Position numbers and translations under genes: made by a program | Shown: positions 28,830 to 35,732 of the stretch, piece by piece | Position numbering within the stretch: position 1 is the first letter of the stretch | Layout: every line of letters starts with the position of its first letter | Assembly: GCA_023409435.1 (NCBI GenBank) | Contig: JAEYHP010000017.1 | Location: 1 to 35,732, forward strand | Direction: 5' to 3' | Source of the DNA: Bacillota bacterium | GTDB taxonomy: Bacteria; Bacillota; Clostridia; Christensenellales; CAG-138 | DNA length: 35,732 bases | The notes under the pieces: generated by a model | The model's input: the letters and a program-made list of their open reading frames with translations, nothing else | Databases searched by the model: none | Told to the model about the DNA's origin: nothing

Positions 28830-30383
28830 ATGTCGCAATTTTTGCTTTCGATGGAGAATATATCCAAGGTTTACGACAACGGCATTGTAGCCAACGACGA
28901 CGTCAGCTTCAACCTCAAGGCGGGCGAGATCCATGCGTTGGTGGGTGAAAACGGCGCCGGGAAATCTACACTCATGAAGATCCTGTTCGGAATGGAAAAG
29001 CCAACGAACGGCAGGATTGTACTCAATGGCAAGCCGTGTTCCTTCTCTTCCTCCAAGGATGCGATTGAGCTTGGTATAGGCATGGTACACCAGCACTTTA
29101 TGCTTGTAGATTCCTTTACCGTTGCCCAAAATATCCTTCTGGACATGGAGCCCCGGAAGGGCCTTTTTGTGGACCAGGAGCGAAGCATCCGGATTACGGA
29201 AGAACTCAGCCAAAAATACAATCTTTCCGTGGATGCGCGCGCACGGGTTTCGGAACTCTCGGTCGGCATGAAGCAGAAGATTGAGATTCTCAAAACTCTC
29301 ATACGCGGCGCGAAGATCATTATTCTGGATGAACCCACCGCCGTACTGACTCCGCAGGAGACGGAGCAGCTCTTCGAGGAACTGAAGAACCTAAAAAAAC
29401 ACGGACATACCATCATTTTCATCTCCCATAAAATCCGCGAGGTAAAGGCCATATCCGACAGCATTACGATCATGCGGCAAGGCAAGCGTGTGGGTGAATA
29501 TAGAACGGCCGACCTATCGGGACAGCAGATATCCAATTTCATCGTGGGCAGAGATATCGTAACGAATTTTGAAAAACCCGCCATTTCTCCCGGCAAGCCG
29601 CTGCTCGTGGTAAAAGGGCTTGCCTATTATGGCGAAAGCGGCGTACCACTCGTAAAAGACGTGAGCTTTAGCGTCCCGGGCGGGCGCATCGTAGGCATCG
29701 CAGGCGTTGAGGGGAATGGACAGGCACAGCTGGCAAGGCTTCTTTCACGCGGGCTCGCCCCGCAGGCGGGCGCCATCTTCATGGAAGGCAAGGATATCTG
29801 TACGTTAAGCAGCGCGCAGCTACGCCGCCGGAGTTTCGGGTATATCCCGGAAGACCGCATCGATGTGGGTTCGGCCAAAGAAGGCAGCATCCTCGAAAAT
29901 CTCATTTCCAACAAGTACGCAAAAGAGCCGTTTTGCAAACACGGGCTGCTGCAGCGGCCCGCACTCGAAAGTGCCTCCAGGCAGGCCGTTGAGGAATACG
30001 GCATCAAATGCTTTTCCCCATCACAAAAACTTGCCATGCTTTCGGGCGGGAATATGCAGAAAGTCGTTGTCGCAAGGGAATGCTTTGGCGGCCCGCATGT
30101 GCTCATTGCGGAGCAGCCAACCCGCGGGGTGGACATCGGCGCGGCTCAGGTCATCCACCGGAAACTGCTGCAAATGCGCATGGACGGCTGCGCAATCCTG
30201 CTGATTTCTGCAGACCTGAACGAGGTCATGGAGCTTTCGGACAGCCTGCTCGTCATGTACGGCGGCGAGATCGTGGCCTATTTCAGAGATGCTTCAAAAG
30301 TACAGGAACATGAACTTGGATTATACATGCTTGGAGTGGAACGGCATGACGAAAAACGGATAAAGGAGGCGCTTTATGAATAG
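28830..30383 (+). CDS. Nucleoside-type ABC importer ATPase (double NBD)
   Basis: 517 aa with two ATPase domains in tandem, as in sugar/nucleoside importers (RbsA, NupA). Domain 1: Walker A GENGAGKST (39-47), signature LSVGMKQK, Walker B IIILDEPTAVLT. Domain 2: Walker A position 292-300 is GVEGNGQAQ, with Gln replacing the Lys, while LSGGNMQKVVVARE and Walker B LIAEQPTRGVD remain. Degeneration of the second Walker A is usual in this family. TAGGAGGC precedes ATG 28830. Its 3' end overlaps the first permease by 8 bp. Confidence 0.95.
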   Translation: MSQFLLSMENISKVYDNGIVANDDVSFNLKAGEIHALVGENGAGKSTLMKILFGMEKPTNGRIVLNGKPCSFSSSKDAIELGIGMVHQHFMLVDSFTVAQNILLDMEPRKGLFVDQERSIRITEELSQKYNLSVDARARVSELSVGMKQKIEILKTLIRGAKIIILDEPTAVLTPQETEQLFEELKNLKKHGHTIIFISHKIREVKAISDSITIMRQGKRVGEYRTADLSGQQISNFIVGRDIVTNFEKPAISPGKPLLVVKGLAYYGESGVPLVKDVSFSVPGGRIVGIAGVEGNGQAQLARLLSRGLAPQAGAIFMEGKDICTLSSAQLRRRSFGYIPEDRIDVGSAKEGSILENLISNKYAKEPFCKHGLLQRPALESASRQAVEEYGIKCFSPSQKLAMLSGGNMQKVVVARECFGGPHVLIAEQPTRGVDIGAAQVIHRKLLQMRMDGCAILLISADLNEVMELSDSLLVMYGGEIVAYFRDASKVQEHELGLYMLGVERHDEKRIKEALYE

Positions 30384-31425
30384 GGAAACCCGGTTTGAAG
30401 CGCTCCGCACCCTGGTTGCGATTTTGAGCGCGGTGCTGATTGCCTTTGGGATCATTCTCTTGATCAGCAAGGAGCCTTTGGAGGCCATATCCACCTTCCT
30501 CCTCGGGCCACTCCGGTCGCTGCGCTATATCGGCAACGTGGTTGAGCTCGCCATCCCGCTGATATTCTCAGGACTCGCCATGGCGGTGGTGTTCCAGGCT
30601 TCGCTGTTCAACCTGGGCGGGGAGGGCGTGTTCTTCATGAGCGCGACGGTAGCCTCCGCGATAGCGATATTTTTAAAACTGCCCGCGTTTGTGCATCAGC
30701 CGTTAGCGATTCTCGCGGGCGGCGCCGTGGGCATGCTGATTATGGCAATCCCCGGCTTCTTCAAAGCGAAGTGGAACGCCAGCGAGCTTGTTACATCATT
30801 GATGCTCAACAGCATTCTCCTTGGAATCGGGCAATATATCATGAATTACCACCTGCGCGACGTTACGGCGACGGCGGTAATCTCGGTAAAATACGAGCAG
30901 ACGGCGGTGCTTTCCCGCATACTGCCCGGTACGAGATTGCATTCGGGGCTCATCATAGCGCTATTTATGGTCGTTCTTGTCTACGTCTTCATGTACCGGA
31001 CAAAGTGGGGCTATGAAATCCGCTTGACGGGTATGAATAAGCGGTTTGCGGACTATTCGGGAATCAATACATTTAAGATCATCATCATAGCGCACCTGCT
31101 TGCGGGGCTGATCGCGGGCATAGGCGGCGCAGTGGAGACGCTGGGGATGCACCAGAAGTTTGAGTGGACGGGGCTGCCCGGTTATGGATTTGACGGCGCG
31201 CTTGTCGCCATGCTCGCGCGCAACAAGCCCGGGGGCGTCGTCGCTTCGGCGCTGTTTCTGGCGTATATCCGCGTAGGAGCGGATATGGTTGCGCGGCTTT
31301 CGGATGTGCCCAGCGAAATGGTGTTTATTTTGCAGGGTATCATCATCCTCCTTATCAGCGCCGAGCGATTTTTGCACAGCTACAAGCAGCGCTTGGTACT
31401 CAGGGAGGTGACGAAGCATGCCTGA
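30376..31425 (+). CDS. Nucleoside-type ABC importer permease 1
   Basis: 349 aa, about nine to ten hydrophobic segments, of the BPD/ribose-type permease fold (COG4603-like). Recognisable stretches: GLAMAVVFQASLFNLGGEGV, WNASELVTSLMLN (the cytosolic coupling loop) and ERFLHSYK at the C-terminus. Pairs with permease 2 to form the membrane channel. The start overlaps the ATPase stop (ATGAATAG), and it overlaps permease 2 by 8 bp, so the three genes are translationally coupled. Confidence 0.93.
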   Translation: MNRETRFEALRTLVAILSAVLIAFGIILLISKEPLEAISTFLLGPLRSLRYIGNVVELAIPLIFSGLAMAVVFQASLFNLGGEGVFFMSATVASAIAIFLKLPAFVHQPLAILAGGAVGMLIMAIPGFFKAKWNASELVTSLMLNSILLGIGQYIMNYHLRDVTATAVISVKYEQTAVLSRILPGTRLHSGLIIALFMVVLVYVFMYRTKWGYEIRLTGMNKRFADYSGINTFKIIIIAHLLAGLIAGIGGAVETLGMHQKFEWTGLPGYGFDGALVAMLARNKPGGVVASALFLAYIRVGADMVARLSDVPSEMVFILQGIIILLISAERFLHSYKQRLVLREVTKHA

Positions 31426-32353
31426 TTTATTAGGGATCATCTTCTCCACCGATTTTGCCTATTCTGTGCTACGCGTTACAACGCCCATCCTCTTTGCGGC
31501 AATGGCCGCGGTTGTAGCCAACACCGCCGGCACGCCCAACATCGCGCTCGAAGGCATCATGCTCTTCAGCGCGTTTGTCGGCGTCGTGGTCAGCGCGTTT
31601 ACGGCAAGCGCGTGGGCCGGGCTATTGGGCGCCGTTGCGTTCGGCGTATTGCTCGCAGCGGTGCTCGCGTTCTTCACGCTCTACTACAAGACCAACGTCA
31701 TCCTGGGTGGCATTGCCCTGAACCTTTTTTCAAGCGGAGGGACGATCTTTTTCCTGTATCTTTTCACGCACGATAAAGGAACGAGCGCCAGCCTTCCCAG
31801 CAAGGTTCTCCCGCAGGTGGATATTCCCCTCATCAAGGATGTCCCCATCTTAGGGGACATTTTCTCTGGGCACAACGTACTCACCTATTGCGCCATTCTC
31901 TCCGTCATTGTCGTAGCGCTGATGATGCGCAGAACGGCGTTCGGGTTCAAGCTGCGCGCGGTAGGGCAAAATCCGCAGGCGGCGACCTCAGTCGGCATCC
32001 ATGTAAACCGCACGCGGGTGATCGCACTGTTGATCAGCGGCTTGCTTGCGGGCATGGGCGGCGCGTTCATGTCCATGGGGTACGTTTCATGGTTCTCGCG
32101 CGATATGGTAGCCGGGCGCGGCTGGACGGCGATCGCGGCCGAGGCGATGGGTAGGAGCTCGCCCATCGGCACGGCCGCCACATCGTTCCTGTTTGGCTTT
32201 GCGGACGCGCTTTCAAACGCGTTGAGCATTTACAGCATTCCGTCGGAGTTTATCCGCATCATCCCCTACGCGGCAACGCTGATCGGGCTGGTGGCGTACT
32301 CCATTTCAGTCTCCCGCAAGAAAAATCCATTGCGGAAAATGAAGAAGGCATAA
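31418..32353 (+). CDS. Nucleoside-type ABC importer permease 2
   Basis: 311 aa, COG1079-like second permease. It opens with LRVTTPILFAAMAAVVANTA and GTPNIALEGIMLF, a signature of this subunit, and has about eight to nine hydrophobic segments with a KLRAVGQNPQAATSVGIHV coupling loop. Together with permease 1 it completes the importer. ATG 31418 overlaps the previous stop (ATGCCTGA). The nucleoside hydrolase follows after 17 nt. Confidence 0.93.
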   Translation: MPDLLGIIFSTDFAYSVLRVTTPILFAAMAAVVANTAGTPNIALEGIMLFSAFVGVVVSAFTASAWAGLLGAVAFGVLLAAVLAFFTLYYKTNVILGGIALNLFSSGGTIFFLYLFTHDKGTSASLPSKVLPQVDIPLIKDVPILGDIFSGHNVLTYCAILSVIVVALMMRRTAFGFKLRAVGQNPQAATSVGIHVNRTRVIALLISGLLAGMGGAFMSMGYVSWFSRDMVAGRGWTAIAAEAMGRSSPIGTAATSFLFGFADALSNALSIYSIPSEFIRIIPYAATLIGLVAYSISVSRKKNPLRKMKKA

Positions 32354-32370
32354 AAGAAAGGTAATTTTAA

Positions 32371-33282
32371 ATGAGGATCATCATCGACTGTGACCCTGGC
32401 CATGACGATGCCGTCGCTATCCTGATGGCGTTTGCGCACGACCTGGACATACGGGCGATCACTACGGTTTGCGGCAACAATACGCTCGATAACATGATGC
32501 GGAACGCGCACATCGTCGCCGCTGTTGCGAAAAAGGATATAACGATTGCGGCAGGCGCGGAAGCCCCGCTGATCAATGCACCGTATATTTCCTCCGAGTT
32601 CCACGGTGAATCGGGTATGGACGGCCCTACGGCTCTGCCCGACATCGCGCCTGCACAAAACCTTCGCTGCGCGGTGGAGGTTCTGAAGGAGGAAATCGAA
32701 CGCAGTGGAGAAAAGCTTACGATTGTTGCCATCGGCCCGCTGACAAATATTGCGCTGCTGTTGAAAACCTACCCGCAACTAAAGTGCGGCATAGAGCGCA
32801 TCGTCCTCATGGGCGGCGGCCTGCAGCACGGCAATATCACCGAATACGCGGAGTTCAACATATTTGTCGATCCCGAAGCCGCTCAGATTGTTTTTGCTTC
32901 CGGGCTGCCCATCGTGATGTGCGGGCTGGACGTGACGGAGAAAGCAATCATCCATGCCGGCGAGTTCGAATATTTGCGCAGCCGCGGCGCTGTGGGTCGT
33001 TTTTTTTGCGAACTGATGGATTTTTACGGCAGCAAAAGTGTACTTTTTGGCGCGACCGGCTGCATGCTGCATGACCCGTGCGCTGTGGCTTATCTGATCC
33101 ATCCCGAGCTTTTCAGCGGCACACGGATGGGTATTGAAGTAGAGCTCTCCGGTGAAGAACGCGGAAGAACGAAACGCACGCAGACGCGGGACAATGTGTT
33201 CTGCCTCAACGCCGTCGATCGCGAGGCGTTCAGTAAGCTGGTTTGCAGCAGCATCGAGAAGCTGGCGGAGAGCGCCGTATGA
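32371..33282 (+). CDS. Inosine/uridine-preferring nucleoside hydrolase family protein
   Basis: 303 aa. The calcium-binding signature DCDPGHDD (Asp6, Asp8, Asp12, Asp13) is intact. VAIGPLTNIALLLK and MGGG (the catalytic-site glycine loop), EFNIFVDPEAAQIVF, and MLHDPCAVAYLI follow. It cleaves ribonucleosides to a base and ribose in the cytosol. Lying directly behind the importer, it should act on the imported substrate. AAAGG precedes ATG 32371. The 3' end overlaps the next gene by 4 bp (ATGA). Confidence 0.95.
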   Translation: MRIIIDCDPGHDDAVAILMAFAHDLDIRAITTVCGNNTLDNMMRNAHIVAAVAKKDITIAAGAEAPLINAPYISSEFHGESGMDGPTALPDIAPAQNLRCAVEVLKEEIERSGEKLTIVAIGPLTNIALLLKTYPQLKCGIERIVLMGGGLQHGNITEYAEFNIFVDPEAAQIVFASGLPIVMCGLDVTEKAIIHAGEFEYLRSRGAVGRFFCELMDFYGSKSVLFGATGCMLHDPCAVAYLIHPELFSGTRMGIEVELSGEERGRTKRTQTRDNVFCLNAVDREAFSKLVCSSIEKLAESAV

Positions 33283-34655
33283 AGGCCTGGGAAATTGCAA
33301 AGAAAATCGTGGATGACGCGCCTGTCGTGATCCATCATGAGACGGCGGAGGATTGGGAGATGAACGACAGCCAGCGCGTTGCGGATAGTACGCTGCGCGC
33401 GCTCTGGCTGAGTTTTGCGCCCGGGTCGGGCGCTCCCTCGTCGCTCATGGCGGGAGCGGTACAGTCCATGGAAAACATGGGGCAAGACGTGTCTAAAGCG
33501 GAAGCGTTGCTGCGCGCCGGGCTCAAGGCACGCGAGGCGAATGATCTCGTGCTGCTCCACCGCATTACGGCGCAGCTCGCCGGAGCACTTGCAGCGGCAC
33601 CTAAAATCCTGGAGCACCCGTATTGGAATTACCGGATATACGAAACGTTTGATGAGATGGCGGAAGATTCTCAGTACCCACCAATAACGCCTGTAAGCTT
33701 GGACTCCGGCGAGTTTCGCGCGCAGCTCAAGCTTAGCTGGCTGGGCCAAATTGCAGGCGGCGCTTTCGGCACGGCGATTGAAGGATACTCCGGCAACCAG
33801 ATTCGCGCAGCGCTTAGCAGGATAGATGGTTATCTGAAGCCCATCAGCCTGTACAATGACGATATCACGTACGAGCTTGCCTTCCTGAAGGCGCTAAACG
33901 GAGACATTCCCTTTTCCTCCGGGAGCATTGCGGAGGAATGGGCCGCACGGATCCCGTACGGCTGGTCGGCGGAGGATATCGCGCTCAAAAACATTGCGCT
34001 GGGCATCCTGCCGCCGCTTTCGGGGAAACTGCACAATCCGTACCGGGAGTGGATCGGCGCGCAGATGCGCGGCGCCGTATGCGGGTACGTTGCGCCGGGC
34101 AACGCACGGCGCGCCGCACAGCTTGCGTTTCTGGACGGCTGCGTGTCGCATCACAACAACGGCATCATCGGCGAGATTTTCAACGCCGTGCTTACCTCGC
34201 TCGCGTTCGTTGAAAATGACGTAAGGGAGCTGCTCGGAGCCGCCGCCAGGGCAGTACCGTCCAAGAGCGAATTCAAGGCCGTTGTTTCCTACGCGATGGA
34301 ATGCTGCGAACACATGGACGCAGAGAGCGTGCTTAAAGCGTGCGCCAAGCGGTTTGAGCAATACAACCTGACGCATGCCTATCCAAACGCTGCCATCGAG
34401 ATCATTGCGCTATGGTTCGGTCGGGGCGATTTTGACGAGACGATACGCATTGCCGCGTACGCGGGGCAGGATGTGGACTGCAACACCGCCATGCTCGGCG
34501 CGGTGCTCGGCGCAATGGAAGGCGCGCAAATTCGCCCCAAGTGGCTCACGCCAATTGGAGACACGTTGATTACCTATGTACGGGGGATGCATGAAGTCAA
34601 AATAGATACGCTTGTGGAACTCTGTATAGAAGGCGCAAAAAAGCTTAGCCTTTGA
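33279..34655 (+). CDS. ADP-ribosylglycohydrolase family protein
   Basis: 458 aa, longer than typical (about 300) because of a ~150-residue helical N-terminal region. The ARH fold follows: GGAFGTAIEGYSG (160-172), NDDIT (193-197), GQDVDCNTAMLGAVLGA (from 396; Asp398 and Asp400 as metal ligands). The first motif has Thr165 where most ARH enzymes have Asp (G-D-x-x-G), so activity or metal use may differ. The family cleaves ADP-ribose from proteins or small molecules. ATG 33279 overlaps the hydrolase stop. It ends 11 bp inside the converging regulator gene. Confidence 0.85.
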   Translation: MKAWEIAKKIVDDAPVVIHHETAEDWEMNDSQRVADSTLRALWLSFAPGSGAPSSLMAGAVQSMENMGQDVSKAEALLRAGLKAREANDLVLLHRITAQLAGALAAAPKILEHPYWNYRIYETFDEMAEDSQYPPITPVSLDSGEFRAQLKLSWLGQIAGGAFGTAIEGYSGNQIRAALSRIDGYLKPISLYNDDITYELAFLKALNGDIPFSSGSIAEEWAARIPYGWSAEDIALKNIALGILPPLSGKLHNPYREWIGAQMRGAVCGYVAPGNARRAAQLAFLDGCVSHHNNGIIGEIFNAVLTSLAFVENDVRELLGAAARAVPSKSEFKAVVSYAMECCEHMDAESVLKACAKRFEQYNLTHAYPNAAIEIIALWFGRGDFDETIRIAAYAGQDVDCNTAMLGAVLGAMEGAQIRPKWLTPIGDTLITYVRGMHEVKIDTLVELCIEGAKKLSL

Positions 34656-35732
34656 TTAATTGCACACGATACTGGCGGCAGAGCTCCTCTGCCGCTTTTT
34701 TGAGGCGCTCGGGCGCGTCGGCCGCGATTACGCACATGTCTATATTCTCGAAAAGCCACCGGTATTCCTGCGCTTCAATCCGCTCAAGCGCCGCATTCGC
34801 GCCAAGGCAGGCCACTTCGTTTTTTTCGCCCCCGGACGATACGGTAATGAAAGCGGATCCTGTGGGCAATTGCCCGTCGAACACGATGCCGTTGGTTTTG
34901 ATGCCTTTTTCCATGATCGTCTCAACCAGCCTATGCCCCTGCGCATCGTTGCCCAGGCAGCCAACCACGTATAGGAGAGCGTCGGGTTGCAGCAGCTCAA
35001 CCGCCTTGTGCAGCGCCCAGCCGCCGGCGTAGGTCTGTACGGACTTTGCATGGCCGGGGCCCGATGCGTCCATATAAATAAACGTATCCATGCGCAGCTC
35101 GCCGAACACGGCGATTCTCTTTTTAACGTGAAAATCCTTTCCGGGTGCGGCGACGCTGTCGCGTACGATCAGCTGCGGCTGAACCTGCACGCTCTGCGTG
35201 ACGGGCAGATTGATAATTTTGTGGTAAAGCAGCTCGGCACTGCGCTGCCCGATCTCGTAGGCGGATTGGCGTATACTGGTTAAATTCGGTTCCAGCAGCT
35301 CGCAGAAAATCGTGTCGTCGAAACCGATCACCGAAAGATCGCCGGGAATATTCATCCGGTTTTCCTGCGCTGCCCGATAAACGCCCAGCGCGACATGGTC
35401 GTCACAGCAGAAGATGGCGGAGACTTTTTGCGCAAACAGATGCTTCGCGCCTTCGTAGCCGCACTGTTTGCGCGGTATGGTATCGGATTGATAGATCAGC
35501 ATGGGATCAAACGCAAGGTCATGTTCCCTGAGCGCAAGGCTAAAGCCCTCAAAACGCTCCTGCATATAAGGCTTTCGTGTTTTCGGAAAAATCGCGCCGA
35601 TTCGAGAATGTCCCTGCTCGATCAGATATTCGACCGCTATACTGACACCGCCGCGATTATTAAAATATGTTTTGGCCACATTGGGCGTTTGAAGATAATC
35701 GTCCATAATGACGGTAAATATGTTTTCCCGCT
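34645..35732 (-). CDS. LacI-type regulator fused to the N-terminal half of a ribokinase (partial)
   Basis: The 3' portion of a gene that continues past the right window edge (the frame remains open to 35732). The visible ~200 N-terminal residues are the LacI/PBP-like ligand domain (NNRGGVSIAVEYLIEQGHSR, IFCCDDHVALGVYRAAQE, VIGFDDTIF). After a short linker, about 160 residues match the start of ribokinase: KKRIAVFGELRMDTFIYMD, YAGGWALHKAV at the ribose-site GGKGANQA position, VVGCLGNDAQG, GANAALE. The kinase's C-terminal half, with the catalytic DTxGAGD motif, is absent. The HTH must lie outside the window. I infer a ligand-sensing role in controlling the adjacent nucleoside operon. It ends 11 bp inside the convergent ADP-ribosylglycohydrolase-like gene. 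Confidence 0.85.
   Translation of the reverse strand, partial: RENIFTVIMDDYLQTPNVAKTYFNNRGGVSIAVEYLIEQGHSRIGAIFPKTRKPYMQERFEGFSLALREHDLAFDPMLIYQSDTIPRKQCGYEGAKHLFAQKVSAIFCCDDHVALGVYRAAQENRMNIPGDLSVIGFDDTIFCELLEPNLTSIRQSAYEIGQRSAELLYHKIINLPVTQSVQVQPQLIVRDSVAAPGKDFHVKKRIAVFGELRMDTFIYMDASGPGHAKSVQTYAGGWALHKAVELLQPDALLYVVGCLGNDAQGHRLVETIMEKGIKTNGIVFDGQLPTGSAFITVSSGGEKNEVACLGANAALERIEAQEYRWLFENIDMCVIAADAPERLKKAAEELCRQYRVQLIKG

Overview
The window looks like a chromosomal segment of an anaerobic, low-GC-lineage Gram-positive bacterium of the class Clostridia. The evidence is a Clostridia-type 16S 5' end with its leader, a T-box in front of thrS, PadR and MarR regulators, strong AGGAGG ribosome binding sites, and sporulation-associated genes (a GerQ-like coat domain and a YtxC-like protein). 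The 16S 5' end reminds me of Christensenellales, but I cannot place it more precisely by eye. Genes are fairly GC-rich and the rrn upstream region is AT-rich.

Layout. 1-211 is the 5' end of a 16S rRNA gene that leaves the window leftwards, with its leader and promoter to about 435. An AT-rich spacer follows. 857-5829 holds an SRAP-domain (HMCES/YedK) protein, a GerQ-like coat-domain protein, a PadR / HAAS-type membrane protein / radical SAM cassette with an elaborate palindromic operator, and an SPL-family radical SAM protein. 5990-11070 holds a DltE-like SDR and a MarR-controlled two-subunit ABC exporter. 11257-14831 holds a YhfC-family membrane metalloprotease, an orphan sodium-pump decarboxylase beta subunit with a 44-aa OadG-like partner, ZapA and a GNAT enzyme. 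14832-15384 is a non-coding composite of palindromes. 15385-19622 holds an HtrA-like protease, a DUF368 (undecaprenyl-phosphate translocase family) / acyl-ACP thioesterase / cyclophilin run, and Tag glycosylase. 19623-20075 contains a long imperfect palindrome. 20076-23512 holds YtxC, a small membrane protein, and a T-box with thrS. 23974-26317 is a lipoprotein followed by a zinc-ribbon, transglutaminase-like membrane protein. 26479-26554 is tRNA-Thr(GGU), followed by a duplicated fragment of itself.

27464-34655 is one tight operon: a BMP-family nucleoside-binding lipoprotein, a double-ATPase, two permeases, a nucleoside hydrolase and an ADP-ribosylglycohydrolase-family protein. It converges, with overlapping 3' ends, on a LacI-type regulator that carries the N-terminal half of a ribokinase at its C-terminus. 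I read this as nucleoside uptake and cleavage to base plus ribose (or ADP-ribosyl-type compounds), controlled by a regulator with two candidate ligand domains. It is the most unusual coding system in the window.

The most unusual non-coding structure is the 14863-15334 element: about 40-bp related inverted ends, plus twin 13-bp hairpins whose differences are all compensated base pairs. Smaller palindromic elements lie at 6779-6871, 19788-19936 and 23580-23754.
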